A stretch of 13,087 nt of DNA from an uncultured Leucobacter sp. (lineage in GTDB: Bacteria > Actinomycetota > Actinomycetes > Actinomycetales > Microbacteriaceae), in NCBI GenBank assembly GCA_937872275.1, contig CALMSE010000324.1, positions 1-13,087 of the forward strand, given 5' to 3'. Made by a program: the position numbers and the translations under genes. Every line of letters begins with the position of its first letter. Position 1 is the stretch's first letter. Below are positions 1 to 6,815 of this stretch, in pieces. The notes below the pieces were generated by a model. That model made no database searches. It worked only from the letters and a program-made list of their open reading frames with translations, and was not told the DNA's origin.

Positions 1-52
1 TCCTCGCGGGGTCGGCGCGCGCGGGCCCGTCCGCGTCCCGGGCGGTGCGCAT
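1..52 (-). CDS. Possible N-terminal start of a divergent gene (partial)
   Basis: Reading the minus strand from an ATG at 52-50 gives an open frame that runs off the window after 17 codons, beginning MRTARDADGPARADPAR. Every complete codon ends in G or C, as in the real genes here, and the frame points away from the AT-rich island that probably drives the downstream operon. There is no clear ribosome binding site before the ATG, and an in-frame ATG also exists further upstream at 79-77. The product cannot be named from so few residues. It may equally be non-coding sequence. Confidence 0.3.
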   Translation of the reverse strand, partial: MRTARDADGPARADPAR

Positions 53-53
53 C

Positions 54-71
54 GGTGCCGCGGGAGGCACC
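54..71. repeat. Small inverted repeat (hairpin)
   Basis: Six-base perfect arms GGTGCC (54-59) and GGCACC (66-71) flank a six-base loop. It sits just upstream of the putative divergent start and next to the AT-rich island. It could be a hairpin at the end of an upstream transcript or a regulator site; no run of T directly follows, so a classical terminator is not supported. Confidence 0.35.
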
Positions 72-72
72 C

Positions 73-133
73 ATAACATCGAAATTTTCGAATTTTAACT
101 CTTATAAATTCATACTTTTGCATTTTTGCGAAG
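73..133 (+). promoter_or_regulatory. AT-rich promoter/operator island before the main operon
   Basis: About a quarter of the bases from 73 to 130 are G or C, against about 70% elsewhere. Inside it are an odd palindrome CGAAA-T-TTTCG at 80-90, a perfect 6-bp inverted repeat GAATTT (90-95) / AAATTC (106-111) with a 10-base spacer, a TATAAA hexamer at 103-108 and CATACT at 111-116 as possible -10 elements, and an imperfect repeat CTTTTGCA...TGCGAAG at 115-133. No good -35 hexamer is seen. The dyads have the size of operator half-sites for a LysR-, GntR- or TetR-type regulator. This is the most likely transcription start region for the 209-9242 gene run and perhaps for a divergent gene; the exact promoter is not resolved. 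Confidence 0.55.
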
Positions 134-208
134 CCTGGAACACTCGGTGTTGGAAGCGCGGGAGAGGCAACGTCCCCCGCAGACCCGCCCAGCGGCAAAG
201 GAGCCCAG

Positions 209-1609
209 ATGCACGACTCTGCTGAGACCACGGCGATCGACTACGCCGGAGCGGTGGCGGCCCACCTGCAGCGGGCCTCCATCGAGACGATGCCCGAGCG
301 CACCATCGCCCGTGCGAAGGAGCGGCTGATCGACAGCGTCGGCAACCTGCTCGCGGGCGTGAACGCCACCGGCAACGCCGCCGCGCGATCGGTCTTCCTC
401 GGCTACGGCGGAGCCCCCGAGTCGACCGTCGTGGGAACCGGGGCCTCCCTGCCCGCGCCCCACGCGGCGATGCTCAACGCGATGGCGATGCGCTCCTGGG
501 ACTTCGAGGCGGTCGGGGCCGAGGCCGCCGACGCGAGCATGGTCGCCGCGCACATCAGCGGCACCACGGTGCCCGTCGCGCTCGCCGCCGCCGAGCGTGC
601 GAAGAGCTCGGGACCGGCGTTCCTCGAGGCGCTCATCCTCGGCGACGACCTCGCCTCCCGCCTCGCGGTCGCCTCGGGCTTTCACACGGCGAGCGGCGGA
701 GACAACACCGGCACCGTCAACGTCATGGGCGGCGCCGCGATCGTCGGCAAGCTCGAGGGCTTCACCGAGACCCAGTACCGGCACGCCCTGGGCCACGCGC
801 TCAACCAGATGGCGGGCACGGTGCAGAACCTCTTCGACAAGGCCGACAGCTTCAAGCTGCCGCAGGCGATGGGCGCGCGCAACGCGATCGTCGCCGCCGA
901 CCTGGCCCGAGCCGGGTTCACCGGCCTGCACGACGCCCTCGGCTCCGCCTTCGGGTTCTTCAAGCTGTTCAGCCCGGCGCCCGCGCCCGAGAAGCTCGTC
1001 GCCTCGCTCGGCGAGGACTACTACGGCGACATGATCATCAAGCCGTGGTCGTCGTGCCGGGCGGCCCACCCCTCGCTCAACGCGGTGCTGCGCCTCCGCG
1101 AGGAGCACGGACTGCGCCCCGCCGACATCGAGTCCGTCGAGATCCACGTCACCCCGACCACGAAGCGCGGCTTCACCGGCCAGGACTTCTCGGCCGCGCC
1201 CGGCAGCGAGGTCGACGGCATGTTCAGCATCCCCTTCAACGTCGCCGTCGGGCTCATCGAGGGCACGGTGCGGCCCGAGCACCTGAGCGTCGAGTACATG
1301 ACGAGCCCCGCCGTGCGCGAGCTGCTCGACCGGGTCACCCTCGTCGACAGCCTGCCCCCGGCCGAGTACCAGACGGCCGAGGCCGTCGTCGTGACGCGCT
1401 CCGGCGCGCGACTGCACCACCGCGTCGACGGCGTGCTCGGAGACATCCACCGCAGCCCGCTCGGCCGCGACGAGGTGCTCGAGAAGTACTTCCTCAACGT
1501 CGCCTTCGGCGGTCGGCGCACGCGCGCCGAGGCCGAGCGGATCCTGCAGTTCATCGACGCGATCGAGCAGCAGGAGAGCATCGCCGACCTCGCCGAGATG
1601 CTCTCCTGA
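209..1609 (+). CDS. MmgE/PrpD family protein
   Basis: A 466-residue protein of the MmgE/PrpD family, whose members include 2-methylcitrate dehydratase, cis-aconitate decarboxylase and iminodisuccinate epimerase; all act on small di- or tricarboxylates in the cytoplasm. The ATG at 209 follows AAAGGAG (197-203) with a 5-base gap. Family landmarks seen: N90-A-M-A-M-R-S-W-D98-F-E in place of the usual N-G-x-x-x-H-x-x-D-F-D-D, H115 in AHISG, H159 in SGFHT, K216 in SFKLPQ, and C283/H287 in KPWSSCRAAH. The catalytic-type histidines and lysine are therefore present, but the acidic DFDD signature is changed to DFEA, and the His after the lysine is Gln. It is the first gene of the plus-strand run, 37 bases before the aldehyde dehydrogenase. 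The family call is firm; the reaction (dehydration, decarboxylation or epimerisation) is unknown. A role in the methylcitrate cycle is unlikely because no PrpB or PrpC lies nearby. Confidence 0.92.
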   Translation: MHDSAETTAIDYAGAVAAHLQRASIETMPERTIARAKERLIDSVGNLLAGVNATGNAAARSVFLGYGGAPESTVVGTGASLPAPHAAMLNAMAMRSWDFEAVGAEAADASMVAAHISGTTVPVALAAAERAKSSGPAFLEALILGDDLASRLAVASGFHTASGGDNTGTVNVMGGAAIVGKLEGFTETQYRHALGHALNQMAGTVQNLFDKADSFKLPQAMGARNAIVAADLARAGFTGLHDALGSAFGFFKLFSPAPAPEKLVASLGEDYYGDMIIKPWSSCRAAHPSLNAVLRLREEHGLRPADIESVEIHVTPTTKRGFTGQDFSAAPGSEVDGMFSIPFNVAVGLIEGTVRPEHLSVEYMTSPAVRELLDRVTLVDSLPPAEYQTAEAVVVTRSGARLHHRVDGVLGDIHRSPLGRDEVLEKYFLNVAFGGRRTRAEAERILQFIDAIEQQESIADLAEMLS

Positions 1610-1646
1610 CCCGCCACTCCCCTCCCCGAACGAAAGAAGCAGCAGC

Positions 1647-3131
1647 ATGACCGAACCGGCGACCGCGGCGCAGCTCCGGGCCGACGCCTTTCTCTCCGAA
1701 CCGCTCGGGCTCTTCATCGACGGCGCCTACGTCGCGGGTCGCGGCGGGATCCGAGACCTCATCGACCCGACGAGCGGGGCGGTCTTCGCGCGGGCGACGA
1801 TGGCCTCGGCCGACGACATCGACGCCGCGGTGCGATCGGCCCACCGGGCCCGGGCCGAGTGGTCGGCGCTGCCGCCGGCCGCGCGGGGGCGGGCGATCCA
1901 CCGCCTCGGCGAGCTGATCGAGGCGAACCTCGAGGAGTTCGCGCGGCTCGAGGCCCGCAATACCGGCAAGCCGCTCGCCCAGGCGCGCGCGTTCGACGTG
2001 GCGCACGCCGCCGAGGGCGCGATCGCCAACGCCGGCTGGGCCACCCGCCTGAACGGCGAGACCCGCGACATGTCGCGCCCGGGTCGGTGGCAGGCCATGA
2101 CCCTGCGCCAGCCCGTCGGCGTCGTCGGCGCGATCGTGCCCTGGAACGCGCCGTTGCCGATGGCCGTCAACAAGACCACCGCCGCGCTCGCCGCCGGCTG
2201 CACCGTGGTGCTGAAGCCCTCCGAGCTGACCCCGGTGACGGCGCTGCGGCTCGGCGACCTGCTGAACGAGGCGGGTATCCCGCCGGGCGTCGTCAACATC
2301 GTGCCGGGCGCCGGGGCCGAGGCCGGCCGCGCGCTCGTGCGGCACCCGCTCGTCGCCAAGATCGCCTTCACCGGCTCGACCCGGGTCGGCCGCGAGATCG
2401 GCGAGTCGTGCGCGGCCGACATGAAGCGGTTCTCGCTCGAGCTCGGGGGCAAGTCGCCCGTCATCGTCTTCCCCGACGCGAACCTGGCCAAGGCCGTGCC
2501 GGCGGTCGCGATGGGCATCTTCGGCAACACCGGCCAGGTGTGCGCCGCGGGCTCCCGGCTCTTCGTGCACGAGCGCATCCACGACGAGTTCGTCGCGGGG
2601 GTGCGGCGCATCGCGGAGTCGCTCCGCGTGGGCTCCGGCCCCGATGCCGAGCTCGGCCCGCTCATCTCGGAGGCGCAGAAGGAGCGCGTGCTCGGCTACA
2701 TCCGCTCGGGCGTCGAGGAGGGCGCGTCGGTCATCACCGGCGGCGACGTCGAGGGCCCCGGCTACTTCGTCTCCCCGACGGTCGTGGTCGACGCCCGGCC
2801 CGACATGAGAATGGTGCGCGAGGAGATCTTCGGCCCGGTGCTCGCGGTGCAGCGGTTCGACGACGACACGTCGATCGAGGAGCTGCTGCAGCGGGCCAAC
2901 GACACCGAGTACGGTCTCTCGGCCTCGGTGTGGACCCGCGACATGAGCACGGCGTTCAGGCTCGCGCAGGGCCTCGAGGCGGGGACCGTCCGCCTCAACA
3001 GCGCGGTCGGCATCGATCCCGCGATCCCGTTCGGCGGCTTCAAGGCCTCGGGCGTCGGCCGCGAGAACGGCATCGAGGGCGTCGAGCAGTTCACCGAGCT
3101 CAAGAGCGTCGTGATCGACCTCGGAGACTGA
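1647..3131 (+). CDS. NAD(P)-dependent aldehyde dehydrogenase
   Basis: A full-length (494 residues) member of the aldehyde dehydrogenase superfamily, oxidising an aldehyde to a carboxylic acid in the cytoplasm. Catalytic and cofactor residues are all visible: N167 in PWN, K190 in VLKPSE, the FTGSTRVG segment (241-248) of the Rossmann fold, general base E265 in LELGGKSP, nucleophile C299 in NTGQVCAAGSR, then EEIFGPV and the C-terminal IPFGGFKASGVGRE. The start at 1647 has a modest purine-rich site GAAAGAAG (1632-1639). It follows the MmgE/PrpD gene by 37 bases and is followed by a 142-base gap rich in hairpins before the transporter genes. Overall it resembles betaine aldehyde-type or broad-substrate enzymes; the substrate is not predictable. 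In context it would oxidise the aldehyde made by one of the two alcohol dehydrogenases or by the flavin monooxygenase. Confidence 0.95.
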   Translation: MTEPATAAQLRADAFLSEPLGLFIDGAYVAGRGGIRDLIDPTSGAVFARATMASADDIDAAVRSAHRARAEWSALPPAARGRAIHRLGELIEANLEEFARLEARNTGKPLAQARAFDVAHAAEGAIANAGWATRLNGETRDMSRPGRWQAMTLRQPVGVVGAIVPWNAPLPMAVNKTTAALAAGCTVVLKPSELTPVTALRLGDLLNEAGIPPGVVNIVPGAGAEAGRALVRHPLVAKIAFTGSTRVGREIGESCAADMKRFSLELGGKSPVIVFPDANLAKAVPAVAMGIFGNTGQVCAAGSRLFVHERIHDEFVAGVRRIAESLRVGSGPDAELGPLISEAQKERVLGYIRSGVEEGASVITGGDVEGPGYFVSPTVVVDARPDMRMVREEIFGPVLAVQRFDDDTSIEELLQRANDTEYGLSASVWTRDMSTAFRLAQGLEAGTVRLNSAVGIDPAIPFGGFKASGVGRENGIEGVEQFTELKSVVIDLGD

Positions 3132-3133
3132 CG

Positions 3134-3181
3134 CCCCGGAACCCGGGAACCCCGGAACCTCGGCGCCCCGGAGCGGGAGGC
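3134..3181. repeat. Three-copy 16-bp-period direct repeat
   Basis: CCCCGGA occurs at 3134, 3150 and 3166, exactly 16 bases apart. The first two copies share the ten bases CCCCGGAACC. It begins three bases after the aldehyde dehydrogenase stop codon. Function is not known; it may be a short tandem duplication of GC-rich spacer or a set of protein sites on one face of the helix. Confidence 0.5.
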
Positions 3182-3185
3182 CGCC

Positions 3186-3200
3186 CGGCCCGCCGGGCCG
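3186..3200. repeat. GC hairpin in the gap before the transporter genes
   Basis: A perfect 6-bp stem CGGCCC (3186-3191) / GGGCCG (3195-3200) with a 3-base loop, inside a longer stretch of overlapping GGCC-rich complementarity (3179-3213). No T run follows. It could slow or end part of transcription between the aldehyde dehydrogenase and the transporter, or protect the 5' end of a processed transporter mRNA. Confidence 0.35.
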
Positions 3201-3260
3201 CGAGGCCCGGCCGCCCAGCCAACTCGTCCACAACCAACCACGCGCCGAAATGCGCACTAC

Positions 3261-3268
3261 AAGGAGGT
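3261..3268 (+). promoter_or_regulatory. Strong Shine-Dalgarno site of the substrate-binding lipoprotein
   Basis: AAGGAGGT is a perfect 8-base match to the anti-Shine-Dalgarno sequence, 5 bases before the ATG at 3274. It is the strongest ribosome binding site in the window that is not buried within a preceding gene, and fits the usual excess of binding protein over permease and ATPase. Confidence 0.8.
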
Positions 3269-3273
3269 AGCAC

Positions 3274-4281
3274 ATGAAGAAGAAGATGCTCGGAGCCATC
3301 GCGGCGGTCGCGGCGGCGGGCCTGCTGCTCGCAGGCTGCAGCTCGGACCCTCTCGGCAACGACTCGACCGAGAGCCCCGGAGGCGGCGGCGGATCGACCG
3401 AGCTCACGAAGGTCAAGGTGGTCGTCGCCCCGATCCACTTCGAGCCGGCCTACATCGCGCTGCAGGAGGGCTTCTACGAGGAGGAGGGGCTCGACGTCGA
3501 GCTCATCCGCGGCGCCGACCCGACGTCGAACATCGCCCGCGCGGTCAGCGGCGAGGTCGACATCACCACGGGCTCGCTCGGAACCCTCATCACCTCGGTG
3601 GCCGCGGGCGTGCCGGTGACCGCCATCGCCGGCAACGGCTACACGAGCGCCGAGACCGCGACCTCGGGCATCCTCGCCCTGAACAGCAGCGGCATCCAGA
3701 CCCCGGCCGACCTGGCCGGGCGCACCGTCGGCATCCAGGGCCTGAACACCGGCTCCGAGATCGGCATGTTCCTCGCCGCCGAGGATCACGGCATCGATCC
3801 GATGTCGATCGAGCGCGTCGAGCTCGCCTCGGCGGGCATGGAGACCGCGCTGGTGGAGGGCACCATCGACGCGGTGCTCGCCTCGGCCCCGTTCTACGGC
3901 CAGCTGCTGGCCCGCGACGACGTGCACCTGGTGTCGAACCCCTCGACCGAGTACATGGCCGGCGCCCCGGTGACGGTCTGGACGGTCACCGACGAGTGGC
4001 TCGCGAACAACGAGGAGACGGCCGCCGCCTTCGTCCGCGCCATGGAGAAGGCCCAGGCCTTCTACGAAGACCCGGCGAACGTCGAGGCGATCCTCGACAT
4101 CACCGCCGAGGTCTCGGAGGTCGACCGCGGAACGTTGAGCGCCGCCTCGCTGATCCCGGTGTCGGTGGCGCTCGACGAGCAGCAGACCCAGACCTCGGTC
4201 GACGCGTTCGTCACCTACAAGATCGTCGCGGAGCCCGTCTCCATCGACGACATCCTGTGGAGCGGGGCGCCCCGCCGGTGA
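3274..4281 (+). CDS. ABC transporter substrate-binding lipoprotein (NMT1/SsuA-like)
   Basis: A 335-residue extracellular binding protein of the NMT1/THI5-like, SsuA/TauA group, which delivers small organic molecules (sulfonates, taurine, nitrate, pyrimidine precursors) to a membrane permease. The N-terminus is a lipoprotein signal: KKK at 2-4, a hydrophobic stretch, and lipobox LAGC ending at C22, followed by a Ser/Gly-rich linker to about residue 46. The mature domain starts with KVKVVVAPIHFEPAYIALQEG, which is characteristic of the family, then FYEEEGLDVELI and the segment SGEVDITTGSLGTL. It is the first of four tightly packed transporter genes and carries the best Shine-Dalgarno site of the set. 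The ligand cannot be inferred from sequence alone; the neighbours suggest it is the substrate of the monooxygenase or a precursor of it. Confidence 0.93.
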   Translation: MKKKMLGAIAAVAAAGLLLAGCSSDPLGNDSTESPGGGGGSTELTKVKVVVAPIHFEPAYIALQEGFYEEEGLDVELIRGADPTSNIARAVSGEVDITTGSLGTLITSVAAGVPVTAIAGNGYTSAETATSGILALNSSGIQTPADLAGRTVGIQGLNTGSEIGMFLAAEDHGIDPMSIERVELASAGMETALVEGTIDAVLASAPFYGQLLARDDVHLVSNPSTEYMAGAPVTVWTVTDEWLANNEETAAAFVRAMEKAQAFYEDPANVEAILDITAEVSEVDRGTLSAASLIPVSVALDEQQTQTSVDAFVTYKIVAEPVSIDDILWSGAPRR

Positions 4282-4320
4282 CCCTCTTGCCGACAGGTCG
4301 ACTGGAGAGAATTCGCTGAA

Positions 4321-5130
4321 ATGACGACATTCACGATTCCCATCGTCGTGCCCGGCGCGAAGCGCAAGCTCTCGCGCCGGGTGCGCCTGGCCCTCACGCG
4401 GACCGCGATCCTGCTGGTCCTTCTCGGCGCCTGGCAGCTGCTCTACGCGGCGCGCCTGCTGCCCGAGGTCGCCCCCGACGTGGTGGCGATCGTGGTCGCG
4501 CTGTTCCGCGTGCTCGGCTCGGGGGCCTTCTGGGCGGCCGTCGCTCAGACGCTCACCGGGGCGCTCTCGGGGTGGGGCATCGCCGCCGTGGTCGGGGTGG
4601 TGCTCGGCGTGCTCATCGGCACGAGCCGATTCCTCTCCAGATCGGTGGGGATCTTCGTCGAGTTCGGCCGCGCGTTCCCGATGCTCGCGCTCATGCCGGT
4701 CGTCGTGCTCGTGGTCGGCGTGAACACGCGCATGGAGATCCTGATGGTCTTCCTCTCCTGCCTGTGGCCCATCCTCATCCAGTCGATCGCCGGCAGCCGC
4801 CGGCAGGACAAGGTGGTGGTCGACACGGTCAGCGTCTTCCACATCTCCCGGATGCGCCGCTTCTGGAAGGTGACCATCCCCGGGGCGATGCCGCTGATCT
4901 CGACGGGTCTGCGCATCTCCGCCTCGATCTCCATCCTCGTCGCCGTCGGCGTCGGCGTGCTGAGCCAGACACCGGGGCTCGGCCGTCAGATCACCCTGGC
5001 GCAGGAGGCCTCGCGGTGGGACGTGGCGTTCGCCTACATCATCTTCGCCGGCCTCGTCGGGTGGGGGCTGAACTCGCTCATCATCGCGGTCGAGAACCGC
5101 GCGCTGCGCTGGAACCGTCAGGAGGTGTGA
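4321..5130 (+). CDS. ABC transporter permease 1 (SsuC/TauC-like)
   Basis: A 269-residue inner-membrane permease of the binding-protein-dependent transport (BPD_transp_1) family. The N-terminal tail is basic, then about six membrane segments can be seen, roughly 26-44, 52-66, 83-101, 120-134, 138-155 and 198-215, with a final one near 236-256. The EAA-type coupling loop, which docks on the ATPase, is VVDTVSVFHISRMRRFWKVT with the trailing IPGAMP (166-191); the first alanines and the glycine of the consensus are replaced. The start at 4321 is preceded by GGAGAGA (4304-4310) with a 10-base gap. It lies 39 bases after the binding protein, and its 3' end contains the ribosome binding site of the second permease, two bases separating stop and next start, so translation is probably coupled. 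Confidence 0.93.
   Translation: MTTFTIPIVVPGAKRKLSRRVRLALTRTAILLVLLGAWQLLYAARLLPEVAPDVVAIVVALFRVLGSGAFWAAVAQTLTGALSGWGIAAVVGVVLGVLIGTSRFLSRSVGIFVEFGRAFPMLALMPVVVLVVGVNTRMEILMVFLSCLWPILIQSIAGSRRQDKVVVDTVSVFHISRMRRFWKVTIPGAMPLISTGLRISASISILVAVGVGVLSQTPGLGRQITLAQEASRWDVAFAYIIFAGLVGWGLNSLIIAVENRALRWNRQEV
5120..5127 (+). promoter_or_regulatory. Shine-Dalgarno site that fixes the GTG start of permease 2
   Basis: AGGAGGTG lies inside the last codons of permease 1, 5 bases before the GTG at 5133. It decides this start over longer upstream reading in the same frame, which would run inside the permease 1 gene and give a non-membrane-like, arginine-rich extension. Confidence 0.8.
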
Positions 5131-5132
5131 CC

Positions 5133-5900
5133 GTGCGCAAACTCCGCTACGGCGTCGAATCGATCTGGTTCATCGTCGCCCTGATCCTGTGGTGGTGGAT
5201 CGCGTCGTCCGCCAGCACCAACGTCTTCTTCCCGCCGCTGTCCACCATCCTCGAGACGCTGTGGCGCGACCTCTCGAACGGGCTGCTGCTCGGCTACCTG
5301 GCCTTCAGCCTGTCGAACCTGGCGGTCGGGCTCTTCTTCGCCATCGTGATCGGCGTGGGGCTCGGGCTGCTCATCGGCGAGATCCGGTGGCTGCGCGAGG
5401 CGCTCGATCCCTTCGTGAACTTCGCCCGCTCGGTGCCGCAGGCGGCGCTCGTGCCCCTGATCATCGGCACCTTCGGGCTCGGCCCCGGGCCGAAGATCTA
5501 CACCATCGCCTTCGCCTGCGTCTTCCCGATCCTGCTCAACACGATCGACGGCGTGCGCGGCATCGAGCCGACGATCCGCCGCTTCGGCAAGGTCTACCGC
5601 ATCACCCCCTGGCGCTACTTCCGCCGCGTGGTGCTGCCGGGCGCGCTGCCCCAGATCTTCGCGGGCATCAGGGTCGCGCTGCCCATCGGGATCACCGTGA
5701 TGGTCGTCAGCGAGCTGTACGCCGCGAACCGGGGCGTCGGCTTCTACATCCTGAACTCGTCGAGCACCTTCCAGATGGCGCAGACCTGGGCGGGCGCGGT
5801 GCTCGTCGGAATCGTCGGCTACGCGATCATCCTCATCTTCTCCCGCATCGAGCGGATCCCGCTCAGGTGGTACTTCAAGTCAGGAGCCATGGCCCAATGA
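5133..5900 (+). CDS. ABC transporter permease 2 (SsuC/TauC-like)
   Basis: A 255-residue permease of the same family as its upstream neighbour but clearly different in sequence, so the importer probably has a heterodimeric membrane core. It starts at GTG 5133 (VRKLRYGVESIWFIV). Membrane segments are seen at about 10-26, 53-82, 103-115, 121-138, 180-197 and 217-236. The ATPase-docking loop is IEPTIRRFGKVYRITPWRYF followed by RRVVLPGALP (144-173), closer to the consensus than in permease 1. The stop codon overlaps the start of the ATPase gene (ATGA at 5897-5900), a strong sign of translational coupling and of a shared complex. Confidence 0.93.
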   Translation: MRKLRYGVESIWFIVALILWWWIASSASTNVFFPPLSTILETLWRDLSNGLLLGYLAFSLSNLAVGLFFAIVIGVGLGLLIGEIRWLREALDPFVNFARSVPQAALVPLIIGTFGLGPGPKIYTIAFACVFPILLNTIDGVRGIEPTIRRFGKVYRITPWRYFRRVVLPGALPQIFAGIRVALPIGITVMVVSELYAANRGVGFYILNSSSTFQMAQTWAGAVLVGIVGYAIILIFSRIERIPLRWYFKSGAMAQ

Positions 5901-6712
5901 ACACGCAGATCGTCACCGAGTCGACCGCGACGGACGCGCAGCGCGCGGCACCGGCCGTGCGCGTCAAGAACCTCTCGATCCGCTTCGGCGAGGGCGAGAG
6001 CCAGAACCGGGTGCTCGAGGGCCTCGACCTCGAGGTGCAGGCGGGCGAGTTCATCTCGATCGTCGGCCCCTCCGGCGTCGGCAAGACCACCCTGCTGCGC
6101 CTCTTCTCCGGGCTCATCCAGCCGTCCGAGGGCTCCGTCTACGTCGAGGACGAGCTGATCCGACAGCCGCACCCGTCGGTGGGCGTGATCTTCCAGGACT
6201 ACAGCCGCTCGCTGCTGCCCTGGATGACGACCGCCGAGAACATCGCCTTCCCCCTCGAGGGCCGCTTCGACAAGAAGACGCGCCGGCGGCTCGCCGAGGA
6301 GGCGCTCGAGAGCGTCGGTCTCGGGGGCCAGGGCAAGAAGTACCCGTGGGAGATGTCGGGCGGCATGCAGCAGCGCGTCGCGATCGCGCGCGGCATCGCC
6401 TACGAGGCGAAGATCCTGCTGATGGACGAGCCCTTCGCCTCGGTCGACGCGCAGACGCGCTTCAGCCTGGAGGACCTCGTCGCCGATCTGCACAAGCGGC
6501 TCGGCCTCACGGTGATCCTGGTCACCCACGACATCGACGAGGCGCTGTACCTCTCCGACCGGGTGGTCGTGCTCGCGGGCAAGCCCGCCTCGGTCGTGCG
6601 CGTGATCGACACGGACTGGGGCGACCACCGGGATCAGGCCGCGACGAAGGCCGACCCGCGCTTCGCCGCGGCCCGCACGCAGATCCTCGAACTGCTCGGA
6701 CACACCCACTAG
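5897..6712 (+). CDS. ABC transporter ATP-binding protein (SsuB/TauB-like)
   Basis: A 271-residue cytoplasmic ATPase that powers the importer. Motifs in order: Walker A GPSGVGKTT (57-65), Q-loop Q100 in IFQDYSRSLLPWM, ABC signature MSGGMQQR (153-160, Met for the usual first Leu), Walker B ILLMDEPF (173-180) with D177 and E178, D-loop ASVDAQTR, and switch histidine H211 in VTHDIDEA. The LLPW segment after the Q-loop and the EMSGGMQQR signature are typical of the nitrate/sulfonate/taurine subfamily. About 20 residues precede the first conserved strand. The ATG overlaps the permease 2 stop; AGGAG is at 5882-5886. A 103-base gap with a perfect hairpin follows before the monooxygenase gene. Confidence 0.95.
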   Translation: MNTQIVTESTATDAQRAAPAVRVKNLSIRFGEGESQNRVLEGLDLEVQAGEFISIVGPSGVGKTTLLRLFSGLIQPSEGSVYVEDELIRQPHPSVGVIFQDYSRSLLPWMTTAENIAFPLEGRFDKKTRRRLAEEALESVGLGGQGKKYPWEMSGGMQQRVAIARGIAYEAKILLMDEPFASVDAQTRFSLEDLVADLHKRLGLTVILVTHDIDEALYLSDRVVVLAGKPASVVRVIDTDWGDHRDQAATKADPRFAAARTQILELLGHTH

Positions 6713-6755
6713 AACCGGCCCGGCGCCCGAGCCCGGCCCGCCGCCCGCCGCCCGA

Positions 6756-6780
6756 GGCGGGGCGATCCGGTGGCCCCGCC
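6756..6780. terminator. Perfect 8-bp hairpin after the transporter genes
   Basis: Arms GGCGGGGC (6756-6763) and GCCCCGCC (6773-6780) match exactly around a 9-base loop, 44 bases after the ATPase stop codon. No T tract follows, so if it ends transcription it would be as a T-less hairpin of the kind reported in actinobacteria; it may instead be an mRNA processing or stability element that lowers expression of the downstream genes. Just upstream is a short tandem of CCGCCCG (6741-6747 and 6748-6754). Confidence 0.4.
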
Positions 6781-6815
6781 GTGCCCGGACCCCGATTTCA
6801 CGCAAGGAGACACCC

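Noticed and set aside
126..329. Small plus-strand open frame before and overlapping the MmgE/PrpD start
   Set aside because: It has no ribosome binding site, overlaps the true gene in another frame and has no recognisable motif; a leader peptide is not supported.
209..1609. Methylcitrate-cycle prpD
   Set aside because: No 2-methylcitrate synthase or 2-methylisocitrate lyase genes are adjacent, and the active-site segment differs, so the gene symbol is not justified.
110..1717. Long minus-strand open frame opposite the MmgE/PrpD gene
   Set aside because: Low-complexity, Arg/Gly/Val/Asp-rich translation with no family landmarks; a reverse-strand shadow caused by G/C at third codon positions of a well-supported gene.
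3274..6712. Naming the importer ssuABC, tauABC or thiXYZ
   Set aside because: The families match only at superfamily level and the neighbouring enzymes are not alkanesulfonate monooxygenase, taurine dioxygenase or thiamine genes; symbols would claim a substrate that is not shown.
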